A DNA stretch of 64,000 bases from Gemmataceae bacterium (GTDB lineage: Bacteria > Planctomycetota > Planctomycetia > Gemmatales > Gemmataceae). Where the stretch lies: positions 85,813-149,812 of the forward strand of contig SIAJ01000004.1 in NCBI GenBank assembly GCA_009691845.1, in the 5' to 3' direction. The translations under genes were made by a program, and so were the position numbers. Positions 50,123 through 58,554 of this stretch are shown here, one piece after another (position 1 is the first letter of the stretch; each line of letters starts with the position of its first letter). The notes under the pieces are model-generated. The model worked only from the letters and a program-made list of their open reading frames with translations. It was not told the DNA's origin and ran no database searches.

Positions 50123-50839
50123 TCACATCAAGCGTCGCGATTGTCGCTCCAATCCTGCCACCGTCAATCGGACAACAGTGGGGGCCAGGCCATCGTAGTA
50201 GGACCACGAGTGGCCGCAAACTCGCGTCGTGAAGTCGAACGTATGCGGAACGCCGATACCCATTAGCTTTTCGTGAAGCCGATCGTTGCCGCGAAGCCAG
50301 GGGCTATCGGGATCACAGGCAAACCAGACATGCGGAGGCCAGTTCGACGGATGCACGTGCAGCACCACGCCATCCTGCCGGCAATGCTCGCGGCTCGGGT
50401 ACATAACGTCGAGGGCCGTGCCACGGCCATACAGTTCATAATGATCGACCGAGCCACACAGACTGGAGGCGACGCGAAAACGATCCGGATATTTGAAGCC
50501 AAAGCGCAGAGCCCCCTGCCCTCCCACACCTACGCCGGCAAGTGCAATGTTGGTTGTGCCGAAATGCTTCGTCGCCCAGGGAACCACCTCTTCGAGAAAA
50601 TAGGCCTCGGCAGACTTCCTCGCATCGAACGACGAACAAACCCGACTCGACCACCACGACTCACCACCATCCGGGCAAACGCAAGCCAGGCGATGTTCAT
50701 TGAGCAGAGCGGTCCAGACAGCGCTCTCGCGAAGAGTGACCCCGTCGATGTCCGCGAGGAAAATCAAAACGAAACGAGCCCGGTCCGCCGGCGTAAACAC
50801 GTCCGCGGACCGAGCCTCAATGGTTGTCGATGCCCACAT
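50123..50839 (-). CDS. Esterase-fold protein (esterase D/FrsA-like) lacking the nucleophilic serine
   Basis: This 238-residue protein has the alpha/beta-hydrolase plan of putative esterases (PF00756 type): ESWWSSRVCSSFDARKSAEA, YFLEEVVPWATKHFGTTNIA, then LAGVGVGGQGALRFGFKYP. The usual nucleophile elbow GLSMGGxGA reads GVGVGG, with Gly104 (codon GGT) where Ser is expected. The Asp region is not clear, while a late His is present (CGHSWSYYDGLAP). Hydrolysis is therefore doubtful and it may be a binding protein. It lies 4 bp after the TPR gene stop, so they are co-transcribed. Confidence 0.8.
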   Translation of the reverse strand: MWASTTIEARSADVFTPADRARFVLIFLADIDGVTLRESAVWTALLNEHRLACVCPDGGESWWSSRVCSSFDARKSAEAYFLEEVVPWATKHFGTTNIALAGVGVGGQGALRFGFKYPDRFRVASSLCGSVDHYELYGRGTALDVMYPSREHCRQDGVVLHVHPSNWPPHVWFACDPDSPWLRGNDRLHEKLMGIGVPHTFDFTTRVCGHSWSYYDGLAPTVVRLTVAGLERQSRRLM

Positions 50840-50843
50840 TGCG

Positions 50844-52088
50844 CTACTTCTTCTCGGCGGCTGCGAGCTTTTGCTCGACCTTCTTGCGGCGTTCGGTGTC
50901 GCGCTTGGTGCTGTCTTCGATCTTCAGGCTTTCTTTCCACACCTTGATGGCCTCGGCTTTTTCACCGAGTGCCATGTGCACGTCGGCCAGGTGATCGAAT
51001 ATTTCGATGTTCTTGCCACCTTCCAGCTTGATCGCCGTGGTCAAATGTTGCTTGGCTTCCTTGTATTCCTTCTTCTTGAACAGCACCCAGCCCAGGCTAT
51101 CGAGGTAGGCCGGGTTATCCACGTCCTCATCCTTTGGCAGGTCTTCGATCTTCTTGCGTTGCTCGCGGTCCTTCGCGATGGCCTTGCGGATGAGCTTTTC
51201 GGACTCTTCGATCTTCAAATCGTTGTCGGCCCAGATGAAGCCGAGATCGTTCATGAAAGTCGCGTTTTCCGGATCGTCCTTCAGTAGGATCTGCAATTGC
51301 TCGGCACCCTTGTCGATGTCTTTCATGTCCACGTAGACACCGCTCAAGGTGTAACGCATGCGTCTGATGTAGGCGTCGCGGGCTTCGTCTTCGAGTCGCT
51401 TGCTCTTCTTCAATCGCTCGATCGTTTCGAGGTAAGCGTCGGCCGCATCCGAATACTTCTCGTTGTCGCGGAAGACCTCGGCCTTCACGCGGACGAAGTA
51501 CCAGCCACCCTTGTCCTTCTCGATCAGGTTCTCGGTCAGCTTGATGGCGTCGTCGAGTTTGCCCTTGCGCCCCGTGGCCAGGATCAGCTTTTCCATCATG
51601 AACGGCTTTTCCTGATTGATCGGATTCTCAACATCCTCGATCTGAATGTCGAGAAACTCCTGGCAGGCCTGGATGGCTTCGTCGTACTTCTTGGTGACCA
51701 TATATAGGCCGACCATGCCATTGAAGACGTCGATGATTTTTTGCGCACTACCCAGCTTGGTCGCATCCGTGGCGCAGGCCTTGTAGAAGACGAGTGCGGC
51801 ATTCGGGTTTTTCTGAATTTGGGCGGCCTTGGCCAGGATAAAGCAAGCCGTGTAGTTGAGCGGGTTCGGCTTCTCGTCCTTCACCATCTTGGCGGCCGTT
51901 TCCAGCAGCTTCTTGGTGCCGGCCTCATCCTTGAGCAATTCCGAAAGCCGGCTCGCCATGGCCGAGGTTCCGGTCGTCTGATTCAGCTTGAGGGCCTTCT
52001 CGCGTATCGGATCATCCGCGGCAAACGCTGAGCTTGCAATCGCGGCGACAACGAGGGCCAAGAGTGGCCGATAACTTGCCGGTATCAT
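50844..52088 (-). CDS. Exported TPR protein
   Basis: This 414-residue protein has a signal peptide (MIPASYRPLLALVVAAIASS then AFAAD) and TPR-type helix pairs throughout (FNGMVGLYMVTKKYDEAIQA, AEVFRDNEKYSDAADAYLET, AYLDSLGWVLFKKKEYKEAK, IEIFDHLADVHMALGEKAEA). The region from about 280 to the end (NDLGFIWADNDLKIEESEKL and onward) parallels the last part of the large TPR protein at 8857 (NNLGYQMADRNVNLDEAERL), so the two share ancestry. A protein-scaffolding role in the periplasm is likely. The esterase-like gene follows. Confidence 0.88.
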   Translation of the reverse strand: MIPASYRPLLALVVAAIASSAFAADDPIREKALKLNQTTGTSAMASRLSELLKDEAGTKKLLETAAKMVKDEKPNPLNYTACFILAKAAQIQKNPNAALVFYKACATDATKLGSAQKIIDVFNGMVGLYMVTKKYDEAIQACQEFLDIQIEDVENPINQEKPFMMEKLILATGRKGKLDDAIKLTENLIEKDKGGWYFVRVKAEVFRDNEKYSDAADAYLETIERLKKSKRLEDEARDAYIRRMRYTLSGVYVDMKDIDKGAEQLQILLKDDPENATFMNDLGFIWADNDLKIEESEKLIRKAIAKDREQRKKIEDLPKDEDVDNPAYLDSLGWVLFKKKEYKEAKQHLTTAIKLEGGKNIEIFDHLADVHMALGEKAEAIKVWKESLKIEDSTKRDTERRKKVEQKLAAAEKK

Positions 52089-52279
52089 GTGTATCTCTCG
52101 AATACAGGTTCGTTAAACTCGAAACATTCCCTTGATCGTCCGCATCTTAGCGAAATCAGCCAAACGATGCCACGCCGAGTTACGCCCGGAGTGGAGCCGA
52201 GCACTTCGGTCCGCCGGCCCCCTTTTTTTGTTCTAAGGTTAGGACGATTGGTCCTCCCCCCTCCCAAGGGCCTAACATC

Positions 52280-53182
52280 GTGAGTCGGATCCGACTAGAA
52301 GTTGGAAGCGAGCCTTTTCCAGGCCTGAAGCTCGTGCAACTCCGCGGACGCGGAGGGTTTGCCGATGTCTGGGAGGCCATCGACTCCAAGGGCGAACGGA
52401 TAGCCGTCAAGTTCATGGCGAGCCGCAATTCCGAGAGCAGCGTCAAGGAGATGCGGATCATCCAGTCGATCCAGAAGCTCTCTCACCGCAACCTGTTACG
52501 CATCTATCAGGTCTGGAGCATCCCAGGATACATTGTCGTTTCGATGGAGCTGGCGGATGGCAGCCTGCTCGATCTGCTGGATGTCTATTTGCAGGAATAT
52601 AGCTCGCCGCTGGGGGCCCCGCTGGCGATTGCCTACCTGAAGCAGGCGGCTGAGGGTCTCGATTTTTTGAATGGCCGGCAGCACGAATTCGAGAATCGAA
52701 AAGTCGGCTTTCAGCACTGCGATGTCAAGCCCAGCAACCTGCTTCTCTCAGGCGAGGTTGTGAAACTGGCAGACTTTGGGTTGTGCACGCCGTTGGTTGC
52801 CCTTCAGTCCAGTTACTCGCGGGCCGGCACACTGGATTTTTCCGCTCCGGAGGTTCATCGCGGATATTTGGCTGAAACCAGCGACCAATATGCGCTGGCG
52901 GTTACCTACTACTACCTCCGAACCGGTCGGTTTCCATTTCTTGTCAAGCAGACGAGCTTCAACCGGGAATACAGCTATAGCCGTCCGGCACCGGACCTTG
53001 GCCTCGTGAATCCTGGCGAGAAGTTGGTGTTGGAGCGAGCGCTCGAACTTGAGCCGACCAAGCGGTGGCCCAACTGTACTACCCTGATGGCGGCTTTGGA
53101 TCATGCCACCCAGTTGCCCGATGCGGAACCTTCACCAAGCAGTGCAGAAAAACAATTTGTGGGAGCCACCGCTCGTTATTGA
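52280..53182 (+). CDS. Hanks-type Ser/Thr protein kinase (short, soluble)
   Basis: This 300-residue kinase starts at GTG 52280. It has RGRGGFADVWEAI (glycine loop), ATP Lys44 (IAVKFMA), the catalytic loop HCDVKPSNLLL (146-156, HCD instead of HRD), DFG (165-167 in KLADFGLC), APEV (FSAPEVHRGYL) and DQYALAVTYYYL. All catalytic residues are kept, so it should be active. It has no membrane helix or extra domain and ends in a low-complexity tail. A membrane permease-like gene starts 11 bp after its stop, so the two are probably one unit. Confidence 0.92.
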   Translation: MSRIRLEVGSEPFPGLKLVQLRGRGGFADVWEAIDSKGERIAVKFMASRNSESSVKEMRIIQSIQKLSHRNLLRIYQVWSIPGYIVVSMELADGSLLDLLDVYLQEYSSPLGAPLAIAYLKQAAEGLDFLNGRQHEFENRKVGFQHCDVKPSNLLLSGEVVKLADFGLCTPLVALQSSYSRAGTLDFSAPEVHRGYLAETSDQYALAVTYYYLRTGRFPFLVKQTSFNREYSYSRPAPDLGLVNPGEKLVLERALELEPTKRWPNCTTLMAALDHATQLPDAEPSPSSAEKQFVGATARY

Positions 53183-53193
53183 TTCCCCCGCAC

Positions 53194-54801
53194 ATGCTCA
53201 TTCCCTTCTTCACCCTGGCAATGGCGGCACCAGCGCGGCAGTTGGCCTTTCGCCGTGCCGCGATCGCACATCTGCTCTTTTTGTCGGCATGCGTCGGCAT
53301 CGTATTGTCCGATCCCACTCCGCAAGTTCCGCAATTTCTGGGTTACGGCTTGCTGGGAGCCGGGATCGTCCAAGGAGCCGTCCTGATTGGCTGGCGATTG
53401 ACGCAATTGCCCAAAAGCCAAGCCCTTGAGTTCTTGCTTGTTTCCCCGCTTCGGCCCAATCGAGTGTTTCTCGGGGAAGCCTTGGTTGGGTTTTCACGCT
53501 TTCTGCTCATTCAGCTGGTCGGGATACCGGTTTTCTTGCCACTCGTGGCGGCAGGGATTCTACAACCGCTCGATTTGTGGCTTCTCCTCGTCATGCCGGT
53601 CATCTGGGGTCTCCTGGCCGGTCTTACGCTGACAGTCTGGGCGTACGAAACTCGGCTCATGAGACGAATCGGCGAGCTCGCGGCCTTGCTTGGGATCCTT
53701 CTCTATCTCGCGGTCGGCGTGCTCGCGGGTGAACATCTGAAGACCTGGCTGGATGTTTTGCCGTCCGAGATTGGCGAGCTCTTCTTTACGCTCTTCGGTG
53801 CGATACACACGTACAACCCATTCGCGGTCATGCAATTCTGGTTCGATCCTATTTGCGTTGTTCCTGTGATTGCTCGCGAACGAGCCCTCCTCGTCGGCGG
53901 AAGCGGCATATTTCTGACTCTGGGTCTGTTCTTCCGCGGCATGGCCCGGCTTAAGGGGCATTTCCAGGATCGGCACGATCGACCGATTTCGAGTGCACGT
54001 GCGGCACAGACGGAACGCATCGGCGAGAAGCCCCTGGCATGGTGGGCCGTGCGGCGAGTCATGGAATACTCGGGCCGATCGAATCTCTGGCTGGCCGGTG
54101 GGTTTGGGCTCGTCTATTCCGCGTACATTCTTGCCGGCGATCGTTGGCCGCCGTGGATGGGGCGTGCCGTGTTCATAATCTTCGAAAACCTCGGCGGGGC
54201 ACCGATGCTGGTCACGGGCCTCGTCGTACTAGCGGCGGTGCCGGCCGTGTTTCAGTACGGACTCTGGGATTCGAGCGTGCCCGACCGTTGCCGGCGGCTT
54301 GAACTCCTGCTGCTCACGAATCTCGGTCCGATCGATTACTGGCACGCCTCGCTCGCTGCGGCCTGGCGGCGTGGGCGTGGTTATCTGTTCGTGGCCGGAC
54401 TCATCTGGTTCGCTTTGCTGATTTCCGGACGTGCCTCGCCCGCACAAATCGCGGCTTCCATGTCGGCGGCCGTCTTGCTCTGGTGCTTCTCATTCGGCGT
54501 CGGCTTCGGGGCGTTCAGCAGTGGGATTCAGGCGAATGGACTGGGTTCGTTGATGACTCTCGGCCTGCCGTTATTGGCCACGTTGCTCGTGCGGAGTGGC
54601 ATTCCGATCTTGTCGGCCCTCACGCCGCCGGGAGCCGTGTATGCCGCGTTGGCCCAACCACTGAGTTGGACGTGGCTTCCCGGACCGTTGCTGCTTGGAA
54701 TCCTGACGATTTGGCTAGCCCGACGCGTGCTCGCCCGCTGCGATGGTTCACTGCGAACTTGGTACGACCGCAATCAGGGTACACAGCCCGCCACGGCCTG
54801 A
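53194..54801 (+). CDS. Polytopic membrane protein, ABC permease-like
   Basis: The product from ATG 53194 has 535 residues and about twelve hydrophobic segments (LLFLSACVGIVLSDP, LLLVMPVIWGLLAGLTLTVW, LAALLGILLYLAVGVLAGEH, IFENLGGAPMLVTGLVVLAA, LFVAGLIWFALLISG, WLPGPLLLGILTIWLARR). The opening FTLAMAAPARQLAFRRAAIA and the SQALEFLLVSPLRPNRVFLG step look like the EcsB/ABC-2 permease class, where the cytoplasmic loop docks an ATPase. No ATPase gene is adjacent; the neighbour is a kinase. The frame is open further upstream but overlaps the kinase. Confidence 0.75.
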   Translation: MLIPFFTLAMAAPARQLAFRRAAIAHLLFLSACVGIVLSDPTPQVPQFLGYGLLGAGIVQGAVLIGWRLTQLPKSQALEFLLVSPLRPNRVFLGEALVGFSRFLLIQLVGIPVFLPLVAAGILQPLDLWLLLVMPVIWGLLAGLTLTVWAYETRLMRRIGELAALLGILLYLAVGVLAGEHLKTWLDVLPSEIGELFFTLFGAIHTYNPFAVMQFWFDPICVVPVIARERALLVGGSGIFLTLGLFFRGMARLKGHFQDRHDRPISSARAAQTERIGEKPLAWWAVRRVMEYSGRSNLWLAGGFGLVYSAYILAGDRWPPWMGRAVFIIFENLGGAPMLVTGLVVLAAVPAVFQYGLWDSSVPDRCRRLELLLLTNLGPIDYWHASLAAAWRRGRGYLFVAGLIWFALLISGRASPAQIAASMSAAVLLWCFSFGVGFGAFSSGIQANGLGSLMTLGLPLLATLLVRSGIPILSALTPPGAVYAALAQPLSWTWLPGPLLLGILTIWLARRVLARCDGSLRTWYDRNQGTQPATA

Positions 54802-54822
54802 GCCGAATGTGGCACACCCGGA

Positions 54823-55038
54823 TTATCGACACGGATCGTTCGAATGCACGGCCGGCGGTGGCGCATTACTGCTGCGACACCCATCGTCGCCGAATAGCCG
54901 GCGCGGCGGAGGCGAGTTGTCGTAATTGCAGTCTTGGCGTGCTCGACGATCGCAGTAGTTATCGCAAAGCACACGGCAGCCACTGCCAGCCAAGCATAAC
55001 GAAGCGAGCGCCATCGCGCTGAGTAGTCTCTTCCCCAT
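54823..55038 (-). CDS. Small putative lipoprotein, Cys/Asp-rich
   Basis: This 71-residue frame starts at ATG 55038 and opens MGKRLLSAMALASLCLAGSGC, a lipoprotein signal with lipobox LAGSGC (Cys21). The mature part has Cys in RVLCDNYCDRRARQDCNYD and later DDGCRSS. It sits alone between the convergent permease gene and terC. Coding status is uncertain, as it is short, but the signal sequence is convincing. Confidence 0.5.
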   Translation of the reverse strand: MGKRLLSAMALASLCLAGSGCRVLCDNYCDRRARQDCNYDNSPPPRRLFGDDGCRSSNAPPPAVHSNDPCR

Positions 55039-55118
55039 GGCCCCAATTCCCCCTTGATCGCCTATTCAAGGGGTGGGAATAACTTGCAATCGAACGCGGG
55101 TCAACCCCAACCCAAGGC

Positions 55119-56234
55119 TTACGTCCCGGTTGGATGGGCCGGTCGCCGAAGCCGAATGTTGACCATCTCAATCACCACGGCGAAGGCCATTGCGAAGTAA
55201 ATATAACCCTTGTTGATGTGCTGGCCGAGCGACTCGGCCACGAGCATCACACCGATCAAAATCAGGAAGGCAAGAGCGAGCATTTTGATTGTGGGGTGCC
55301 GATCGACGAAATTGCTTATGGCTCCCGCGAACGCGAGCATGACCAGCATGGCCACGACCATGGCCACGATCATCACCCAAACCTCATCGACCATGCCGAC
55401 CGCCGTGACGACGGAATCGAGCGAGAAGACAATGTCCAGGACGGCAATCTGAAGCAAGACCGCTCCGAAAGACGCGACCTTCGGGGCTCGTTTCAACTCA
55501 TCCTCGGTCGATCTAGCCGATTCGAACTTCTCGTGCATCTCACGCACGCTTTTGCACAAGAGAAACAGGCCTCCCCCGAGCAGTATCAGATCCCGCCAGG
55601 AGACTTCACGGGCTTCCAAATCGTGGAAGTAGGGGAGATCGGGTACGATGAAGATGGGCTCGGTCAGGCCGAGCAGGAACGAGAGCGAGAGCAGCAGCAG
55701 AATTCGCGTTCCAAGAGCAGCCACAAGGCCGATGCGGCGAGCCTTGGGTTGTTGCTTTTCCGGAAGCTTACCCGCCACGATCGCCAGGAAGATGATGTTG
55801 TCGATGCCAAGCACGATCTCCATCACCGAGAGCATGACCAGGCCCATGATGATCGCCCCAAGGCTCAGTTCCGGCCTCTTGGTGAGCTTGATTTCGCGGA
55901 GAGAGCCTGGCCCAAAGGACTCGATTACCGAGTTCGCCTCGATCTGGATTTTGTCCGACATGAGCTCGCCACGAACGTGATGGCCATCTGTGAATTCGAC
56001 CACGTCGTGCCCCGGTTCTTCGCCAGGGCTGAAGGTGAGCCGTTGAACGACCTCGGCCTTGATCTCGTGGATGCCGTACTCGGTCTTCAGGCGAATCGTC
56101 TTGTTGTGCAGAACGCCCGTGACCACGCGACGATCCGTCGTCTGGGCCGTGACTTCGGGAGCGGAGTCGTCGGCCGCCAACGAGAAGGCTGCGAGAGCAA
56201 CAAAGCCGATTAGCAAGAAAAGACGCAACTTCAT
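55119..56234 (-). CDS. TerC-family membrane protein with N-terminal exported region
   Basis: The product from ATG 56234 is 371 residues. MKLRLFLLIGFVALAAFSLAA is a signal peptide or first helix, followed by about 110 soluble beta-rich residues (TGVLHNKTIRLKTEYGIHEI, VEFTDGHHVRGELMSDKIQI). The TerC core then spans about 135-365: IIMGLVMLSVMEIVLGIDNI, IFLAIVAGKLPEKQQ, RILLLLSLSFLLGLTEP, LQIAVLDIVFSLDSVVTAVG and VMLAFAGAISNFVDRHPTIK. TerC proteins are linked to metal export and tellurite resistance. It starts 7 bp after the nth stop, so the two are co-transcribed. Confidence 0.9.
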   Translation of the reverse strand: MKLRLFLLIGFVALAAFSLAADDSAPEVTAQTTDRRVVTGVLHNKTIRLKTEYGIHEIKAEVVQRLTFSPGEEPGHDVVEFTDGHHVRGELMSDKIQIEANSVIESFGPGSLREIKLTKRPELSLGAIIMGLVMLSVMEIVLGIDNIIFLAIVAGKLPEKQQPKARRIGLVAALGTRILLLLSLSFLLGLTEPIFIVPDLPYFHDLEAREVSWRDLILLGGGLFLLCKSVREMHEKFESARSTEDELKRAPKVASFGAVLLQIAVLDIVFSLDSVVTAVGMVDEVWVMIVAMVVAMLVMLAFAGAISNFVDRHPTIKMLALAFLILIGVMLVAESLGQHINKGYIYFAMAFAVVIEMVNIRLRRPAHPTGT

Positions 56235-56241
56235 GGTTCGA

Positions 56242-56913
56242 TCATCTCTCATGAGTAAGTTCGACACGCTCGCCGACGCCGTTTTTCGGACACCCCAGCG
56301 CCAACGAACAGGATGAACATAGCGGTTTTCGTGCCGCACAGACCTGCCGCCCGTGAAAAATCATGCGATGGGAGAAGATGGTCCAGTCCGCCTGTGGAAT
56401 GAGCCCCATCAAATTCTGCTCGACCTTGACTGGATCTTCATGTTCGGACAGTCCAAGTCGGCGACTCAAACGGCCAACGTGCGTATCAACGGTAATTCCT
56501 GGTACACCGAAGGCGTTGCCAAGAACGACGTTCGCTGTCTTACGCCCCACTCCCGGTAGTTGCACGAGTTCATCGAGCGTTCGCGGCACCACCCCCGCAT
56601 GATCCGCCACGATTTTCCGACAACACCCGATGATGTTCTTCGCCTTGTTGCGAAAGAAGCCGGTCGAGGCGATTATCGTTTCGAGTTCGCTCGGCTTGGC
56701 ACTCGCATAATCCTGGGCCGTGGGGTAACCAGCGAACAACGCAGGCGTCACCATGTTGACACGGACATCGGTGCATTGAGCCGAGAGAATCGTGGCAACT
56801 AGCAATTGCAGCGGGCTCTCGAACTTGAGCGCACAATGCGCATCGGGATAGAGGGCCTCCAGCCCATCAAGTATTTTGCGGACGCGGCGACGATCGGCGA
56901 CGGAGGGTTTCAT
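56242..56913 (-). CDS. nth: Endonuclease III
   Basis: This 223-residue protein (E. coli Nth 211) removes oxidised pyrimidines and nicks AP sites. The helix-hairpin-helix is LDELVQLPGVGRKTANVVLG with the catalytic Lys in GRKTANV, the catalytic Asp lies in VDTHVGRLSRR, and the 4Fe-4S ligands are CAARKPLCSSCSLALGC (C-x6-C-x2-C-x5-C). The start at ATG 56913 gives a normal length. An ATG 13 codons earlier is possible. It is cytoplasmic and lies upstream of terC. The 558 bp between its start and the excisionase-like gene hold the tRNA fragment and no gene. Confidence 0.94.
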   Translation of the reverse strand: MKPSVADRRRVRKILDGLEALYPDAHCALKFESPLQLLVATILSAQCTDVRVNMVTPALFAGYPTAQDYASAKPSELETIIASTGFFRNKAKNIIGCCRKIVADHAGVVPRTLDELVQLPGVGRKTANVVLGNAFGVPGITVDTHVGRLSRRLGLSEHEDPVKVEQNLMGLIPQADWTIFSHRMIFHGRQVCAARKPLCSSCSLALGCPKNGVGERVELTHER

Positions 56914-57176
56914 GCTGAGTGATTCTACAAACGACCGAAAGAGATTCCTCATGGTTGAGGAAGCAAGAACATGCGTGCGAAACGGGAACAAACGGAGCGT
57001 GGTCCGAATGAAAAGTGGCCGGTGAGGCCATCCGCCACGCACTCGATGAGTGTGGGCATCTACACTAGCAAAGGAGACGACTTCTCCTACAGATCCCAAG
57101 ACCGAAAGCGGCAGGGATCATGGAGTGGGCACAAAGGTACGCTTAAAATGCGTTCGGCAATGATCTTACAAAACAA

Positions 57177-57223
57177 TGGGCAGAGCCGGGGTTGAACCGG
57201 CGACCTAGCGATTTTCAGTCGTT
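57177..57223 (-). other. 3' half of a tRNA-Phe-like gene, probable attachment-site end
   Basis: The minus strand reads AACGA-CTGAAAA-TCGCT (anticodon stem with one mismatch, loop with GAA), AGGTC, then T arm GCCGG-TTCAACC-CCGGC, acceptor strand TCTGCCC and discriminator A. The D arm and the 5' acceptor strand (GGGCAGA) are not found up to 57300. Such a tRNA 3' end is typical of one end of an integrated island. Confidence 0.6.
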
Positions 57224-57321
57224 TTCAGCTAGTTCGCCGGTATCCGCAGGCGTCCGTATGTTCGAGAAACCTAGGCATTCCGTAACATTGCCATCCGCCC
57301 ATGTCCGCCAATATTCGTGCC

Positions 57322-57343
57322 ATTGGCTACAGATTGGCTACAG
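57322..57343. repeat. Tandem 11-bp direct repeat, possible recombinase arm sites
   Basis: attggctacag occurs twice in a row (57322-57332 and 57333-57343), 100 bp inside the tRNA fragment. Tandem short repeats next to an attachment core are typical integrase arm-type sites, but no integrase gene is seen nearby. Confidence 0.5.
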
Positions 57344-57471
57344 GCTTCGTGGTCAACTATCGTCACGACGGTTGATATGCCAGAAAGCCTGAACGACTCT
57401 GTCGAATGGAACCGACGACAAATAATATCCGAGTTAGAGTGAGCGGTCGTGCCTCGGCCACGTCCGATTCA

Positions 57472-57846
57472 TTATTTGATTCCAACTTTCGGGCACCCAT
57501 CCGCGATCCACTTCAAGATAACCTCCCGGCTCCAGCGAATCGCACGCCCTATCTTCAGCGGCGGCGGCATCTCGCCTGTGTCTCGAAGTCGAGTCACGTG
57601 CCGCTGGGACACCTGCATCAAAGCCGCTACCTCTTTCATCGTGATGAGCGTTCCTTGATCAGTCGGAGGTTCCTTGCCCGCGAAAAGGGGATTCTTCTGA
57701 CCCGATCTGTGTTGAAATGACCCTTGGTGCCCGTTCCCCTGGTTGCTCAGGGCTTTCTCAAACGCGGCTCCAAGTAAGTCTGCCAGGGTCTTGAGAGTGT
57801 CGTCGCCGAGAGTGACAGCGACTTGAACTTGAATTGTCGGCATTCC
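57472..57846 (-). CDS. Helix-turn-helix excisionase-like DNA-binding protein
   Basis: From ATG 57846 the product has 124 residues. The first 40 are MPTIQVQVAVTLGDDTLKTL and following, then a Gly/Gln-rich linker, and a C-terminal MerR/excisionase-type HTH (LITMKEVAALMQVSQRHVTR, LRDTGEMPPPLKIGRAIRWS, REVILKWIADG). Such proteins bend or bind att DNA to control excision, or act as small regulators. It sits 250 bp from the putative attachment end and is transcribed toward it. A longer start 28 codons upstream is possible. Confidence 0.75.
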   Translation of the reverse strand, partial: GMPTIQVQVAVTLGDDTLKTLADLLGAAFEKALSNQGNGHQGSFQHRSGQKNPLFAGKEPPTDQGTLITMKEVAALMQVSQRHVTRLRDTGEMPPPLKIGRAIRWSREVILKWIADGCPKVGIK

Positions 57847-58006
57847 CTTTCTCCTGAATCCGAGGCCTTTGAAAAGGCGAACGTACCCTCCGATGATTAC
57901 AGCCGCGAACCTGATTTTCATCCTCCGCATATTCGACAGGTTTGCGGGGAGAATTCGAGAAAGGTGTTCGTTGTCGTGCCGAGTGTTCCTCCCAGCCTCG
58001 TAGAGA

Positions 58007-58543
58007 TCAGGGATCGCCGGGAGGATTCACTAAATCCTCAAGGCGCTGACGGATCACTTCCGGCTTGAAGCAGCTTGATCTTTCAGCCTCGACCGCGAGG
58101 TCATCCAGGATCGCATTCCCAGTCGCAATCGCGAGGCAACCGAATGTGCCCGAATCCATCTCTTCGAGCATAACGAATGCTTCCGTGGCGGCGGCGAACA
58201 CTAGGTCCCGAGCGGTTTGATTGGCAGCATCAACGCTGGTCAGATAGCGGTCTGCGGCATTCGCAAGCCGACCGTAAAACTCGATCTTCGACATGCTGTC
58301 GATGGCGGGCATAAAGATGTCTCGAAGAACCTCGAATAGCCCGCTGAGTTGAATCGCGAAGCGAGTGACAACGTACCGTGGGTCCGGATACCAATTATCG
58401 TTGCGTGGCTCGGGCTTTTTTCTGGTAATCACGACATCGGCCCCGCCCCAGTACCTGCGCGCTCGTCGTAACGGTCGGCCGTCCAGCAATTCGCGGGCTA
58501 GCTCGACCAATTCTGTCCGTATGCCGGGCCTCGGATCAACCAT
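58007..58543 (-). CDS. Protein of unknown function in the island
   Basis: This 178-residue protein is predicted helical (LVELARELLDGRPLRRARRY, YVVTRFAIQLSGLFEVLRDI, LANAADRYLTSVDAANQTAR, AAATEAFVMLEEMDSGTFGC). It has no signal peptide, membrane helix or motif that I recognise. It starts 11 bp after the XRE-regulator stop on the same strand, so it is likely co-transcribed and may be its partner (for example in a toxin-antitoxin-like pair), which is speculation from position. Confidence 0.65.
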   Translation of the reverse strand: MVDPRPGIRTELVELARELLDGRPLRRARRYWGGADVVITRKKPEPRNDNWYPDPRYVVTRFAIQLSGLFEVLRDIFMPAIDSMSKIEFYGRLANAADRYLTSVDAANQTARDLVFAAATEAFVMLEEMDSGTFGCLAIATGNAILDDLAVEAERSSCFKPEVIRQRLEDLVNPPGDP

Positions 58544-58554
58544 TGATGATTCTC

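Noticed and set aside
57177..57300. Complete tRNA gene
   Set aside because: Only the anticodon arm, T arm and 3' acceptor strand are present; no D arm or 5' acceptor strand was found.
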